Source: an uncultured Rickettsiales bacterium (GTDB lineage: Bacteria > Pseudomonadota > Alphaproteobacteria > UBA8366). From it: DNA of 15,186 nt. How positions within the stretch are numbered: position 1 is the first letter of the stretch; every line of letters begins with the position of its first letter. The position numbers and the translations under genes were made by a program. The DNA is taken from the NCBI GenBank assembly GCA_913046825.1, contig CAJWTF010000092.1:1-15186 (forward strand). The letters are read 5' to 3'. The notes under the pieces are model-generated. The model did not search any database and was not told the origin of the DNA. It saw nothing but the letters and a program-made list of their open reading frames with translations. This document shows, one piece after another, positions 5,819 through 12,784 of the stretch.

Positions 5819-7024
5819 TCAAGCGTCGGCGGCGGGAAGATCAGGGCCGCCGATGACGCCTTCTCTGGCGAGGGCGTCGATGGAGACACCGTCGTAGCCG
5901 AGGTGTTGCAGTATTTCGCTTGAGTGTTGCCCGAGATGCGGCGCGGTTCCCTTGGGCGATCCGTTCTCGGGTGGCTTAACACCTGCCAGATTTGGGACAG
6001 GTGCTGGTGTAATTAGGCCAGGTTGGTCCAGCCAATTCACAGCGTTGTCCGCCTTCGCCTGCGGATGCTCTAGGAACTCGTCATAGTCGTTCAAGATTTC
6101 ATGAACGATTCTGGCTTCGGTCAGGCGTGCCGACCAATAAGCCGACGGGAGCCCGGACATCGCGTTGTTGATCGCCGGTGTCAGTACATCGGCATGCGCG
6201 TGCCGGGTAACGGCGGTCGCGAAGCGGGTGTCGTCCGCCAGGTCCGGCCGTGCGATGGCATCGCAGAAGGGCGCAAACTCAGTGTTGCGCATAACGACCA
6301 GAGTGATCCAGCCGTCGCTGGTCGAAAAGACGCCGTGCGGCGAGGCCCCTGGCGTCATCTCACCGCCCTCGAGCGTGTTGGCGATCAGCCTCACGCTTTG
6401 CATCGCGAGGCCGGAGCGCATTAGGGAGTTATCAATATAGCAACCCTTCTCCTCGTCGCGTTTGGCGTAAAGCGCTGAAGAGAGTGCCTGGAACGAATAG
6501 AGTCCGGTCGCCATGTCGACGGGGATAAACATGATCCGGTGCGGTACGCCATCCTCGCCTATGTTGGAATTCATCATGCCGGTCAACGCCTGGAGTGCCG
6601 GGTCGAGGGCAGGGCGTTCCGCCAGCGGTCCCGTTTGCCCAAAACCGGAGACCGAGAGATATATGATTCCTGGGTTCGTGTCCGAGACGGCCTCGTAGCC
6701 GAAGCCTAGGCGTGCCGCGACCCCGGGACGAAAACCTTCCATGAAGACATCGGCGGTTTCTGCCACCTTTCTCAAAATGTCTTTGCCCACCTCGCTCTTC
6801 AGGTCGAGGGCCAAGCTTCGTTTACCGAGATTGCCGGTGATCGAATAGGCGGTTTGATCGTCGTATATGATGCCCAGTTGGCGTGCCCAATCGCCGCCGA
6901 TTACGGGTTCGACCTTAATGACGTCCGCACCCTGCTGGGCCAGCATCATGCCGCAATAGGGCCCCGCGATCCCCTGACTGAGATCGAGAACGGTTATTCC
7001 GGCGAACGGTGCGTCGTATCCCAT
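5819..7024 (-). CDS. CaiB/BaiF family (class III) CoA-transferase
   Basis: A 401-residue class III CoA-transferase, which moves CoA from a donor thioester to a carboxylic acid via an enzyme-aspartyl anhydride. The fold signature is plain: GITVLDLSQGIAGPYCGMMLAQQGADVIKVEP at the N-terminus, NLGKRSLALDLKSEVGKDI near 65-82, ADVFMEGFRPGVAARLGFGYE at 91-111, and LSVSGFGQTGP at 123-133. The nucleophile Asp170 sits in PVDMATGLYSFQA. GGAGGT lies 8 bases before the ATG. It is first of the minus-strand operon with the two hot-dog dehydratase genes and diverges from the thioesterase gene, so the roughly 110-base gap (7025-7136) probably holds both promoters. It probably supplies the CoA ester on which the dehydratase acts. 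Length is ordinary for the family. Confidence 0.94.
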   Translation of the reverse strand: MGYDAPFAGITVLDLSQGIAGPYCGMMLAQQGADVIKVEPVIGGDWARQLGIIYDDQTAYSITGNLGKRSLALDLKSEVGKDILRKVAETADVFMEGFRPGVAARLGFGYEAVSDTNPGIIYLSVSGFGQTGPLAERPALDPALQALTGMMNSNIGEDGVPHRIMFIPVDMATGLYSFQALSSALYAKRDEEKGCYIDNSLMRSGLAMQSVRLIANTLEGGEMTPGASPHGVFSTSDGWITLVVMRNTEFAPFCDAIARPDLADDTRFATAVTRHAHADVLTPAINNAMSGLPSAYWSARLTEARIVHEILNDYDEFLEHPQAKADNAVNWLDQPGLITPAPVPNLAGVKPPENGSPKGTAPHLGQHSSEILQHLGYDGVSIDALAREGVIGGPDLPAADA

Positions 7025-7136
7025 GGCAACTTACCTCCGCAAATCGATATGGAGTGGAATTAATGGCGGGCGATGGCTTTTCATTTCGGGATAGGTGAGT
7101 AAATTCTTCGACGTTATTGACAAAATGAGAGCCAAA

Positions 7137-7631
7137 ATGCCCGATACCATTGCTATTCCCGCCCCTTTGGAAATCCACAAGGAAACCGTGCGGCCCGAAT
7201 GGATTGACCATAACGGTCATATGAACGTCGCCTATTACCTGCTGGCCTTCGACGAGGCAGCGGGCGCAATTTCACAGTATATCGGCTATACGAACGAGTA
7301 CCGGAAAGCGAACAACATCGGCACTTTTGTTGGCGATTATCATATCCATTACGTGCAGGAAGTGATGGAAGGCGACCCGTTGCGTTTCACATATCGCATC
7401 GTCGATTGCGACGAGAAACGATTTCATTACTGGCAGGAAATGTATCACGCGGAAAAAGGGTACCTCGCGGCGCAAGCGGAGGCGATTACGCTTCATATAG
7501 ATATGAAGGTCCGTAAGGTCTCACCGTTCCCACCGGAGATTTACGAGCGAATTCGGGCGATCTACGAGGCGCACAAGCAGTTGCCGCTGCCGGATAATTT
7601 GGGTAGGCAGGTCAAGGTGCGGCGGAAGTAA
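7137..7631 (+). CDS. Hot-dog acyl-CoA thioesterase (4HBT-like)
   Basis: A thioesterase-superfamily protein of 164 residues from the ATG chosen here. The 4HBT-like motif VRPEWIDHNGHMNVAYYLLAFDEA (residues 18-41) carries Asp24, the HMN turn and Asp39. It is followed by a VGDYHIHYVQEVMEGD strand and FHYWQEMYHAEKGYLAAQAEAI. Close relatives cleave small acyl-CoAs; some act on betainyl-CoA in carnitine breakdown, but nothing here fixes the substrate. In-frame alternatives are GTG 7095 and ATG 7125. I prefer 7137 because GAGAG lies 5 bases upstream and the family motif then starts at a usual distance. It diverges from CaiB and converges on the next oxidoreductase gene, with only 11 bases between their stops. 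Confidence 0.88.
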   Translation: MPDTIAIPAPLEIHKETVRPEWIDHNGHMNVAYYLLAFDEAAGAISQYIGYTNEYRKANNIGTFVGDYHIHYVQEVMEGDPLRFTYRIVDCDEKRFHYWQEMYHAEKGYLAAQAEAITLHIDMKVRKVSPFPPEIYERIRAIYEAHKQLPLPDNLGRQVKVRRK

Positions 7632-7642
7632 GCGTCCCCGCC

Positions 7643-8491
7643 CTAGCCGATCTTGTCCCCCAGTCCCATATATTTGTCGACGAATTTCAATACCTCATCA
7701 CGGCCGCGGTTCGGCAGGCCTATGATGGCGCGGGTGAAACCGGCTTCGCGGAATTTCTTCATTGCGTCACGGTCGCGGGCGCGCTGACAAAATGCGGAGA
7801 GTTCGATTTCGTCCGGATTGCGGCCTTCCTCGCTCACGACTTGGCGCATCTTCTCGACCATGGCTTTTGGATCGCGTAGCAGCACATCGATGGGCATCCA
7901 GCCGTCGCAATAGCGGGCTACCCGTTTCAACGACATATCCGTGGCACCACCCATATAGACCGGCGGATGAGGGGCTTGCGCCGGTTTTGGGTTGCTGACG
8001 ATGCGCTCGAAATTCACAAATTCGCCAGCATAACTCGCTTCTTCTTCCGTCCAGATCGCTTTCATGGCCTCTACCCGCTCGCGCAGTAGTTTCCAACGGC
8101 GATCGAAGGGGAAGCCATGGTTTTCCATTTCTTCTTTGTTCCAGCCGCCGCCAATGCCGAACAGAAACCGACCATCGGAATAGTGATCGAGGGTGGCGAC
8201 TTGTTTCGCGAGTGATATCGGATGGTGCTCGACGACCAGGCTGATTCCAGTCCCGAGTTTCAAGTTCTTGGTGACAGCCGCCGCCATGCCCAGGGTCACG
8301 AACGGGTCGCTCATGTGGTAATACGGTTTCGGCAGATCGCTGCCGCCGGGGAAAGGGGTCTCGCGGCTCGCCGGAATGTGGGTGTGCTCACCGACCCAGA
8401 GCGATTCGAAGCTGCGGGTTTCCAATTCGCGCGCTAGATCGTCCGCGCGAATGCCGTATTCCGTATTGTAACTAAAAAACCCGATATCCAT
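7643..8491 (-). CDS. LLM-class F420-dependent oxidoreductase, Rv2161c-like (TIGR03619 type)
   Basis: A 282-residue luciferase-like TIM-barrel oxidoreductase resembling the TIGR03619/Rv2161c group. Diagnostic stretches are ESLWVGEHTHIP (29-40), DPFVTLGMAAAVTKNLKLGTGISLVVEHHPISLAKQVATLDHYSDGRFLFGIGGGWNKEEMENHG (about 62-126), PHPPVYMGGATDMSLKRVARYCDGWMP and the RDRDAMKKFREAGFTRAIIGLP tail. Cofactor choice between F420 and FMN cannot be decided from sequence alone. GGGAGG stands 7 bases before the ATG. The gene is a single minus-strand unit: its start faces a palindromic element and the plus-strand oxidoreductase operon, and its stop abuts the thioesterase. It is more distant from the tandem pair at 9584 and 10474 than they are from each other. 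Confidence 0.92.
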   Translation of the reverse strand: MDIGFFSYNTEYGIRADDLARELETRSFESLWVGEHTHIPASRETPFPGGSDLPKPYYHMSDPFVTLGMAAAVTKNLKLGTGISLVVEHHPISLAKQVATLDHYSDGRFLFGIGGGWNKEEMENHGFPFDRRWKLLRERVEAMKAIWTEEEASYAGEFVNFERIVSNPKPAQAPHPPVYMGGATDMSLKRVARYCDGWMPIDVLLRDPKAMVEKMRQVVSEEGRNPDEIELSAFCQRARDRDAMKKFREAGFTRAIIGLPNRGRDEVLKFVDKYMGLGDKIG

Positions 8492-8570
8492 GGTGTGTCC
8501 TCCCTGTCCCGACGCGCGGTCGCGCCTAGTTTCTTAATTAGTTCGGCGTCCGGGGTTTGAAGACAACCTT

Positions 8571-8646
8571 CCGTTATTCCCACGTAGGCGAGAATCCAGA
8601 AAGATATCCGGAGCCGACTGGATCCCCGCCTACGCGGGAATGACGG
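8571..8646. repeat. Palindromic intergenic element (CATTCCCGCG-type)
   Basis: Two 29-base arms, 8571-8599 and 8618-8646, are inverted copies with about four mismatches around an 18-base centre. The right arm reads CTGGATCCCCGCC followed by TACGCGGGAATGACGG, the common proteobacterial repeat often found between genes. It lies in the divergent gap between two luciferase-like oxidoreductase genes and ends 20 bases before the preferred start of the plus-strand one. Confidence 0.85.
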
Positions 8647-8666
8647 TTCTGTATATGAGGTTAAAC

Positions 8667-9587
8667 ATGCCAATCGAAATGCCAGCCATCTCGCTGGCCG
8701 CGGTGCCGGGGCGGCGCCATCAGATCATCGAATTCGCTCAGGAAGCGGAAGCGCGCGGGTTTTCTGGCATTTATATGCCATCGCTCGGTGACAACATGGC
8801 GTTGGCGACGGCGCTCGCGACGGCCACTAGCAAAATTGAGTTCGGCACGTCGATCTGTCCGATCTATTTTCGCGCGCCGTTAGATCTGGCCCAACACGCG
8901 GCCTTCATTCACGAACTCTCTAATGGGCGGTTTAAATTCGGCATCGGTGTGGCGCATGCGCCGTCGCATTCACGCTACGGGGTGACGGTAGGCAAACCAC
9001 TCTCCGACATACGGGATTTCGTCGCCGAGATTCGAAGTTCGAAGATGATCGGTGAATTACCGCCGGTCGTGCTCGCAACTTTGCGGAAAAAAATGATCGG
9101 CCTTTCGACACAGATCGCCGAGGGCCTGGTCTTCGCCAACGGCGCGCGCTCTCACATGGCGATCTCGCTCGCCGAGGTACCGATGGAGAAGCGCAACGAC
9201 AAGAATTTCTTTATCGGTGACATGATGCCGACCTGTATCTACGAAAACGAGGCGACGGCGGCGGCGGTTAATCGCAAGACGCTGGTGCATTACGCGCAGC
9301 TGTTAAACTACCGGAACTACTGGAAAGAGGCAGGCTACGAGGACGAAATGGCCGATGTCGAGAAGGTGATGGCGAATGGGAATGACCCGGAAGAAATTGG
9401 CAAATGCCTGAGCGAACGCTGGCTCTCAGACAACACGCTTTATGGGCCGCCCTCGAAGGTACTGAAAGGGCTTGAGGCCTGGTACGACGCGGGAATCAAG
9501 ACGCCGATCCTGGTGCCGTCCTCAGCGCAAGGCAATCAGTTCAAGGCGATCCAAGAAGTGTTCGAACTCTGTGCGAGGCTAAAATGA
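8667..9587 (+). CDS. LLM-class flavin/F420-dependent oxidoreductase
   Basis: A 306-residue luciferase-like monooxygenase superfamily protein. Family landmarks are IIEFAQEAEARGFSGIYMP near residues 20-38, ALATATSKIEFGTSICPIYFRAPLDLAQHAAFIHELSNGRFKFGIGVAHAP (about 46-96), and a C-terminal TLYGPPSKVLKGLEAWYDAGIKTPILVP. The middle is shorter than in the other paralogues of this window. I chose ATG 8667 because GAGG lies 6 bases upstream; an in-frame ATG at 8640 falls inside the palindromic repeat and one at 8655 overlaps the ribosome-binding site. It heads a plus-strand operon: its stop overlaps the next start in ATGA (9584-9587), a sign of translational coupling. Substrate and cofactor are unknown. 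Confidence 0.88.
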   Translation: MPIEMPAISLAAVPGRRHQIIEFAQEAEARGFSGIYMPSLGDNMALATALATATSKIEFGTSICPIYFRAPLDLAQHAAFIHELSNGRFKFGIGVAHAPSHSRYGVTVGKPLSDIRDFVAEIRSSKMIGELPPVVLATLRKKMIGLSTQIAEGLVFANGARSHMAISLAEVPMEKRNDKNFFIGDMMPTCIYENEATAAAVNRKTLVHYAQLLNYRNYWKEAGYEDEMADVEKVMANGNDPEEIGKCLSERWLSDNTLYGPPSKVLKGLEAWYDAGIKTPILVPSSAQGNQFKAIQEVFELCARLK

Positions 9588-10456
9588 AATTCGGTATCAG
9601 ATATTGCAACACGGCGCGTTATACCAAGGCGGAGAACGCGGTCGAATTGGTGCAGGCGGCGGAAGCGGCGGGCTTCGAATCCGCGTGGACCGTCGACCAC
9701 GTGGTGGTGCCGGAGGGGTACAAATCGCAATATCCCTACACCGATGACGGCAAGATGGCGGGGGGCAAGAATGATATCCCACTGCCAGACCCCCTCATTT
9801 GGATGAGCTATGTCGCAGCGCGAACCGAGAAGATCAATTTCGGCACCGGCATCCTAATCATGCCGCAACGCAACCCGGTGGTAGCCGCCAAACAGGTCGC
9901 GACCTTGGATTACATGACCGGTGGCCGGGTGCTGCTGGGTATCGGTGTCGGATGGATGGAAGAGGAATTCGCGGCCATCAACGCGCCGTTTGAGGCGCGG
10001 GGCCGGGCTACGGACGAGTATGTTGGCGTGATGCGGGAACTATGGACCTCCGATATGCCGACCTATGACGGCGAGTTCTTCAAGTTCAAGGGTGCCCACA
10101 TGCAGCCGAAACCGGTCAACGGAACAGTGCCGATCATCGTCGGCGGACATTCCAAGGCGGCGGCCCGGCGGGCGGGACGGCTCGGCGACGGGTTCTTTCC
10201 GGCGCGCGGGGTGCCGACGGATCTGTTCGATATAGCCAAACGCACGGCGGAAGAACACGAACGCGATCCGGACGCGATTGAGTTCACTGTCAGCATGCCC
10301 GAGCGCATCGAGGATTTGCCGGAATTGGTAAAGGCGGGTGTTGACCGTGTCTTGGTGCCGATCATCAACATGTTCGGCCTCAAGAGCAGCTCTGCGAGCG
10401 GCCCGGATGATTTGAGCCGATGGAGCGAGATCATAGATCAATATCGAGACGCATAG
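9584..10456 (+). CDS. LLM-class F420-dependent oxidoreductase (tandem paralogue 1)
   Basis: A 290-residue TIGR03619-like luciferase-family enzyme. Features include MKFGIRYCNT, GFESAWTVDHVVVPEGY (30-46), FGTGILIMPQRNPVVAAKQVATLDYMTGGRVLLGIGVGWMEEEFAAI (about 86-132), TVPIIVGGHSKAAARRAGRLGDGFFPARG (about 181-209), and a DRVLVPIINMFG tail. It begins inside the stop of the preceding oxidoreductase gene (4-base overlap). It is the same length as the next gene and well over half identical to it by eye, so the two arose by tandem duplication. They may be isoenzymes with different substrates, or form a heterodimer as LuxA and LuxB do; the sequence does not decide. Confidence 0.93.
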   Translation: MKFGIRYCNTARYTKAENAVELVQAAEAAGFESAWTVDHVVVPEGYKSQYPYTDDGKMAGGKNDIPLPDPLIWMSYVAARTEKINFGTGILIMPQRNPVVAAKQVATLDYMTGGRVLLGIGVGWMEEEFAAINAPFEARGRATDEYVGVMRELWTSDMPTYDGEFFKFKGAHMQPKPVNGTVPIIVGGHSKAAARRAGRLGDGFFPARGVPTDLFDIAKRTAEEHERDPDAIEFTVSMPERIEDLPELVKAGVDRVLVPIINMFGLKSSSASGPDDLSRWSEIIDQYRDA

Positions 10457-10473
10457 GGAAATAGGGAGACACT

Positions 10474-11346
10474 ATGGAATTCGGACTGCGCTACTGTAAC
10501 ACCAATCAATATGTTGACCCGGCGAATGCCGTGGAACTGGCACAGGCAGCGGAGGAAGCCGGATTCGAATCGGTCTGGACCATTGATCATGTCGTGGTGC
10601 CCGACGATTATGCTCCCAACTATCCGTATTCCGCCGACGGGCGCATGAGTTCTGGTGTCCCCAGCAATCCGCGCCCGGACGCCATCGTCTGGATGACTTA
10701 TGTCGCGGCGGCGACCAAGACGCTAAAGCTCGGCACCGGGGTTCTGGTGTTGCCGCAGCGCGGTGTTGTCGTGACGGCGAAGCAAGTGGCGACCCTCGAC
10801 TATATGTCCGGCGGGCGGGTGCTGTTGGGCGTCGGTGTCGGCTGGATGGCCGAGGAATTCGCGGCTCTTGGTGTTCCGTTCGAGCGGCGTGGCAAGCGGA
10901 CGGAGGAGTATATTGAAGCGATGCGGGAGCTATGGACCTCCGACCTGCCTGCATACAACGGCGAGTTCGTGAATTTCGAGGGCGTGCATTGCCAGCCGCG
11001 TCCGGCGAACAGGACGGTGCCGATCATCATCGGTGGCCACTCCAAGGCAGCGGCTCGGCGTGCTGGGAGGATCGGCGACGGTTTCTTCCCGGCGCGTGAA
11101 TACGTGGTGGAATTGGTCGACCTGGTCCGCCGCACGGCGGAAGAGGCCGGTCGCGACCCGGACGCGGTCGAGATCGTCACCAACATGCCGGAGGACGAGG
11201 ATGAGATGGCACTTCTAGCGAGAAGCGGCGTCACCCGCATGATGGTGCCGGTTGCTGGCCTTGCCGGTGTGAAGGATCGTGGGATTGACGGGCCGGAAGA
11301 TGTGTTAAAGTGGCGTGAGACGATCGAGCGCTACGCGGATCTATAA
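10474..11346 (+). CDS. LLM-class F420-dependent oxidoreductase (tandem paralogue 2)
   Basis: A 290-residue partner of the preceding gene, collinear with it along its whole length. It has MEFGLRYCNTNQY, GFESVWTIDHVVVPDDY, LGTGVLVLPQRGVVVTAKQVATLDYMSGGRVLLGVGVGWMAEEFAAL and TVPIIIGGHSKAAARRAGRIGDGFFPARE. Divergence is concentrated at residues 48-68, a loop beside the expected active site, and in the C-terminal 60 residues, which hints at different substrate preference. GGGAG lies 5 bases before the ATG and the gap from the upstream stop is 17 bases. It is followed after 15 bases by the TauD-type gene, so these form one operon. Confidence 0.93.
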   Translation: MEFGLRYCNTNQYVDPANAVELAQAAEEAGFESVWTIDHVVVPDDYAPNYPYSADGRMSSGVPSNPRPDAIVWMTYVAAATKTLKLGTGVLVLPQRGVVVTAKQVATLDYMSGGRVLLGVGVGWMAEEFAALGVPFERRGKRTEEYIEAMRELWTSDLPAYNGEFVNFEGVHCQPRPANRTVPIIIGGHSKAAARRAGRIGDGFFPAREYVVELVDLVRRTAEEAGRDPDAVEIVTNMPEDEDEMALLARSGVTRMMVPVAGLAGVKDRGIDGPEDVLKWRETIERYADL

Positions 11347-11361
11347 AGGAGCGAGACAGTC

Positions 11362-12231
11362 ATGTCGGCGGAAATACAAACGGTGCAGGATTACACTCGA
11401 ATCAAGGTAGCCCCGTTGGCGGGTGCGCTCGGGGCGGAGATATTTGGCGTCGACATTACCGATGTCGATCAGGAGACTTATGCGGAAATTCATCAGGCTT
11501 TCCTGGATCACAGCGTTATCTTTTTCCGCGATCAGGATCTGACTCCAGAGGCACAGATGGCCTTTGGCCGGCTCTTCGGCCCCCTAAACCGGCACAGCTA
11601 TGTGAAGGGAATGGACGATTATCCCGATGTCTTCCGCATCGTGAAGGAACCGACCGACGCCCACCATTTCGGCAACGCCTGGCATTCCGACCTGGCCTAT
11701 GAGGAAGAACCTGCACTCGGCACTATACTCTACGGCATAGACGTCCCGGATTCGGGCGGCGATACCATGTTCACCAGCCTCTATGCCGCCTATGACGCGC
11801 TCTCAGACGGCATGAAGCGGATGCTGGCCGATCTGCGCATCGTCTTCACCAACGCCAATACCTATGGCAAGGATGCGACGCGATTTAAAACTGGCGTCGC
11901 GAAAGACATGACGGTGGCGCAAGCACCGGAAGAAAAAGAAGTGCTGCATCCGATCGTTCGCACTCATCCGGAGACAGGCCGCAAGGCGCTCTATCTCAGC
12001 ACCACCCATTTTAGCCACATCGAAGGCATGACCAAGGCGGAATCCCAACCGCTGCTCGATCAATTGTCAAAACATGCGGTGCGTCCGGACTTTACCTGCC
12101 GCTTCAAATGGCGACCGGGATCTATCGCAATGTGGGATAACCGTTGTACCATGCACTATGCTGTCAACGATTTCCCCGAAGCGCGACGCATTATGCAACG
12201 AGTGACTTTGCAGGGGGATCGGCCGTTTTAG
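11362..12231 (+). CDS. TauD/TfdA-family 2-oxoglutarate-dependent dioxygenase
   Basis: A 289-residue Fe(II)/2-oxoglutarate dioxygenase of the TauD/TfdA family, which hydroxylates its substrate while turning 2-oxoglutarate into succinate and CO2. The facial triad is complete: His108 and Asp110 in NAWHSDLAY, and His265 in WDNRCTMHYAVND. Arg276, 11 residues after the last His, is the expected 2-oxoglutarate anchor, as in TauD. The start PLAGALGAEIFGVDI and the end RRIMQRVTLQGDRPF are typical, and length is normal. AAGGAG precedes the ATG by 10 bases. It closes the plus-strand operon behind three luciferase-like genes and converges on the Rieske beta-subunit gene. TauD releases sulfite from taurine and TfdA cleaves 2,4-D; the substrate here cannot be assigned. 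Confidence 0.94.
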   Translation: MSAEIQTVQDYTRIKVAPLAGALGAEIFGVDITDVDQETYAEIHQAFLDHSVIFFRDQDLTPEAQMAFGRLFGPLNRHSYVKGMDDYPDVFRIVKEPTDAHHFGNAWHSDLAYEEEPALGTILYGIDVPDSGGDTMFTSLYAAYDALSDGMKRMLADLRIVFTNANTYGKDATRFKTGVAKDMTVAQAPEEKEVLHPIVRTHPETGRKALYLSTTHFSHIEGMTKAESQPLLDQLSKHAVRPDFTCRFKWRPGSIAMWDNRCTMHYAVNDFPEARRIMQRVTLQGDRPF

Positions 12232-12239
12232 GTCAAATC

Positions 12240-12279
12240 GCGTGTTCGTCGCCTCTCAATAAAGAGCGCTGTTACACGC
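12240..12279. terminator. Weak stem-loop between convergent genes
   Basis: GCGTGT (12240-12245) pairs with ACACGC (12274-12279), and CTCT with AGAG inside, forming an imperfect hairpin. It sits exactly between the stops of the convergent TauD-type and Rieske beta-subunit genes and overlaps the last codon of the latter. There is no T run on either side, so a bidirectional terminator is only a suggestion. Confidence 0.25.
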
Positions 12280-12775
12280 AGAAAACGTCGATTACGGACG
12301 GAATGTAGTCGTTCATCAGGATTACCTTTTTACGGGTGATCTTCCATTTGGCATCGAATTTTTTAAGATCGTGTTCGTAGCGCCCAAAGAAGGCGTGTTG
12401 CGAGCGGTCGCGTAATGAATATGTATGACAGGTCCAAGCCGAATGCAGTGTCATTTCCATATCGCTCGGTGGAGCCTCGAAGACCGAGTTGGCGATGACG
12501 TGGGTCGTGCGCGCCAACGGGAAGAGGGCTGGGGCTTGTTTGGTGTTGATGCGCCAGACGCGATCTTCAATCCCGGCGCGAGTCTCGAAATAGAACAGCG
12601 AAATCTCGCGTTTGACGTTGTCCGTCAACTCTTCATCGTTGCGCCAAGCGGGAGCCCAGAAGACGGCGTCCTCGTGATAGAGGTCGATCCATTCTTCCCA
12701 GCGCCGCATATCGATATACAGGGCTTCACGCGATAGGACGTCCGTGCCCTCGGCGAGCAAATCTCTCTCAGACAT
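12272..12775 (-). CDS. Aromatic-ring-hydroxylating dioxygenase beta subunit (BenB-like)
   Basis: A 167-residue NTF2/SnoaL-fold small subunit of a Rieske dioxygenase; it has a structural role in the alpha3-beta3 hexamer and holds no metal. It resembles BenB and AntB closely: LSREALYIDMRRWEEWIDLYHEDAVFWAPAWRNDEELTD near residues 14-52, EISLFYFETRAGIEDRVWRI at about 58-77, RTTHVIANSVFE around 89-100, and a terminal KKVILMNDYIPSVIDVFCV. The ATG follows a GGGGAT motif and lies 9 bases after the stop of the alpha-subunit gene. No reductase gene (BenC type) follows; instead the gene faces the convergent TauD-type gene. Confidence 0.92.
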   Translation of the reverse strand: MSERDLLAEGTDVLSREALYIDMRRWEEWIDLYHEDAVFWAPAWRNDEELTDNVKREISLFYFETRAGIEDRVWRINTKQAPALFPLARTTHVIANSVFEAPPSDMEMTLHSAWTCHTYSLRDRSQHAFFGRYEHDLKKFDAKWKITRKKVILMNDYIPSVIDVFCV

Positions 12776-12784
12776 GGGTATCCC

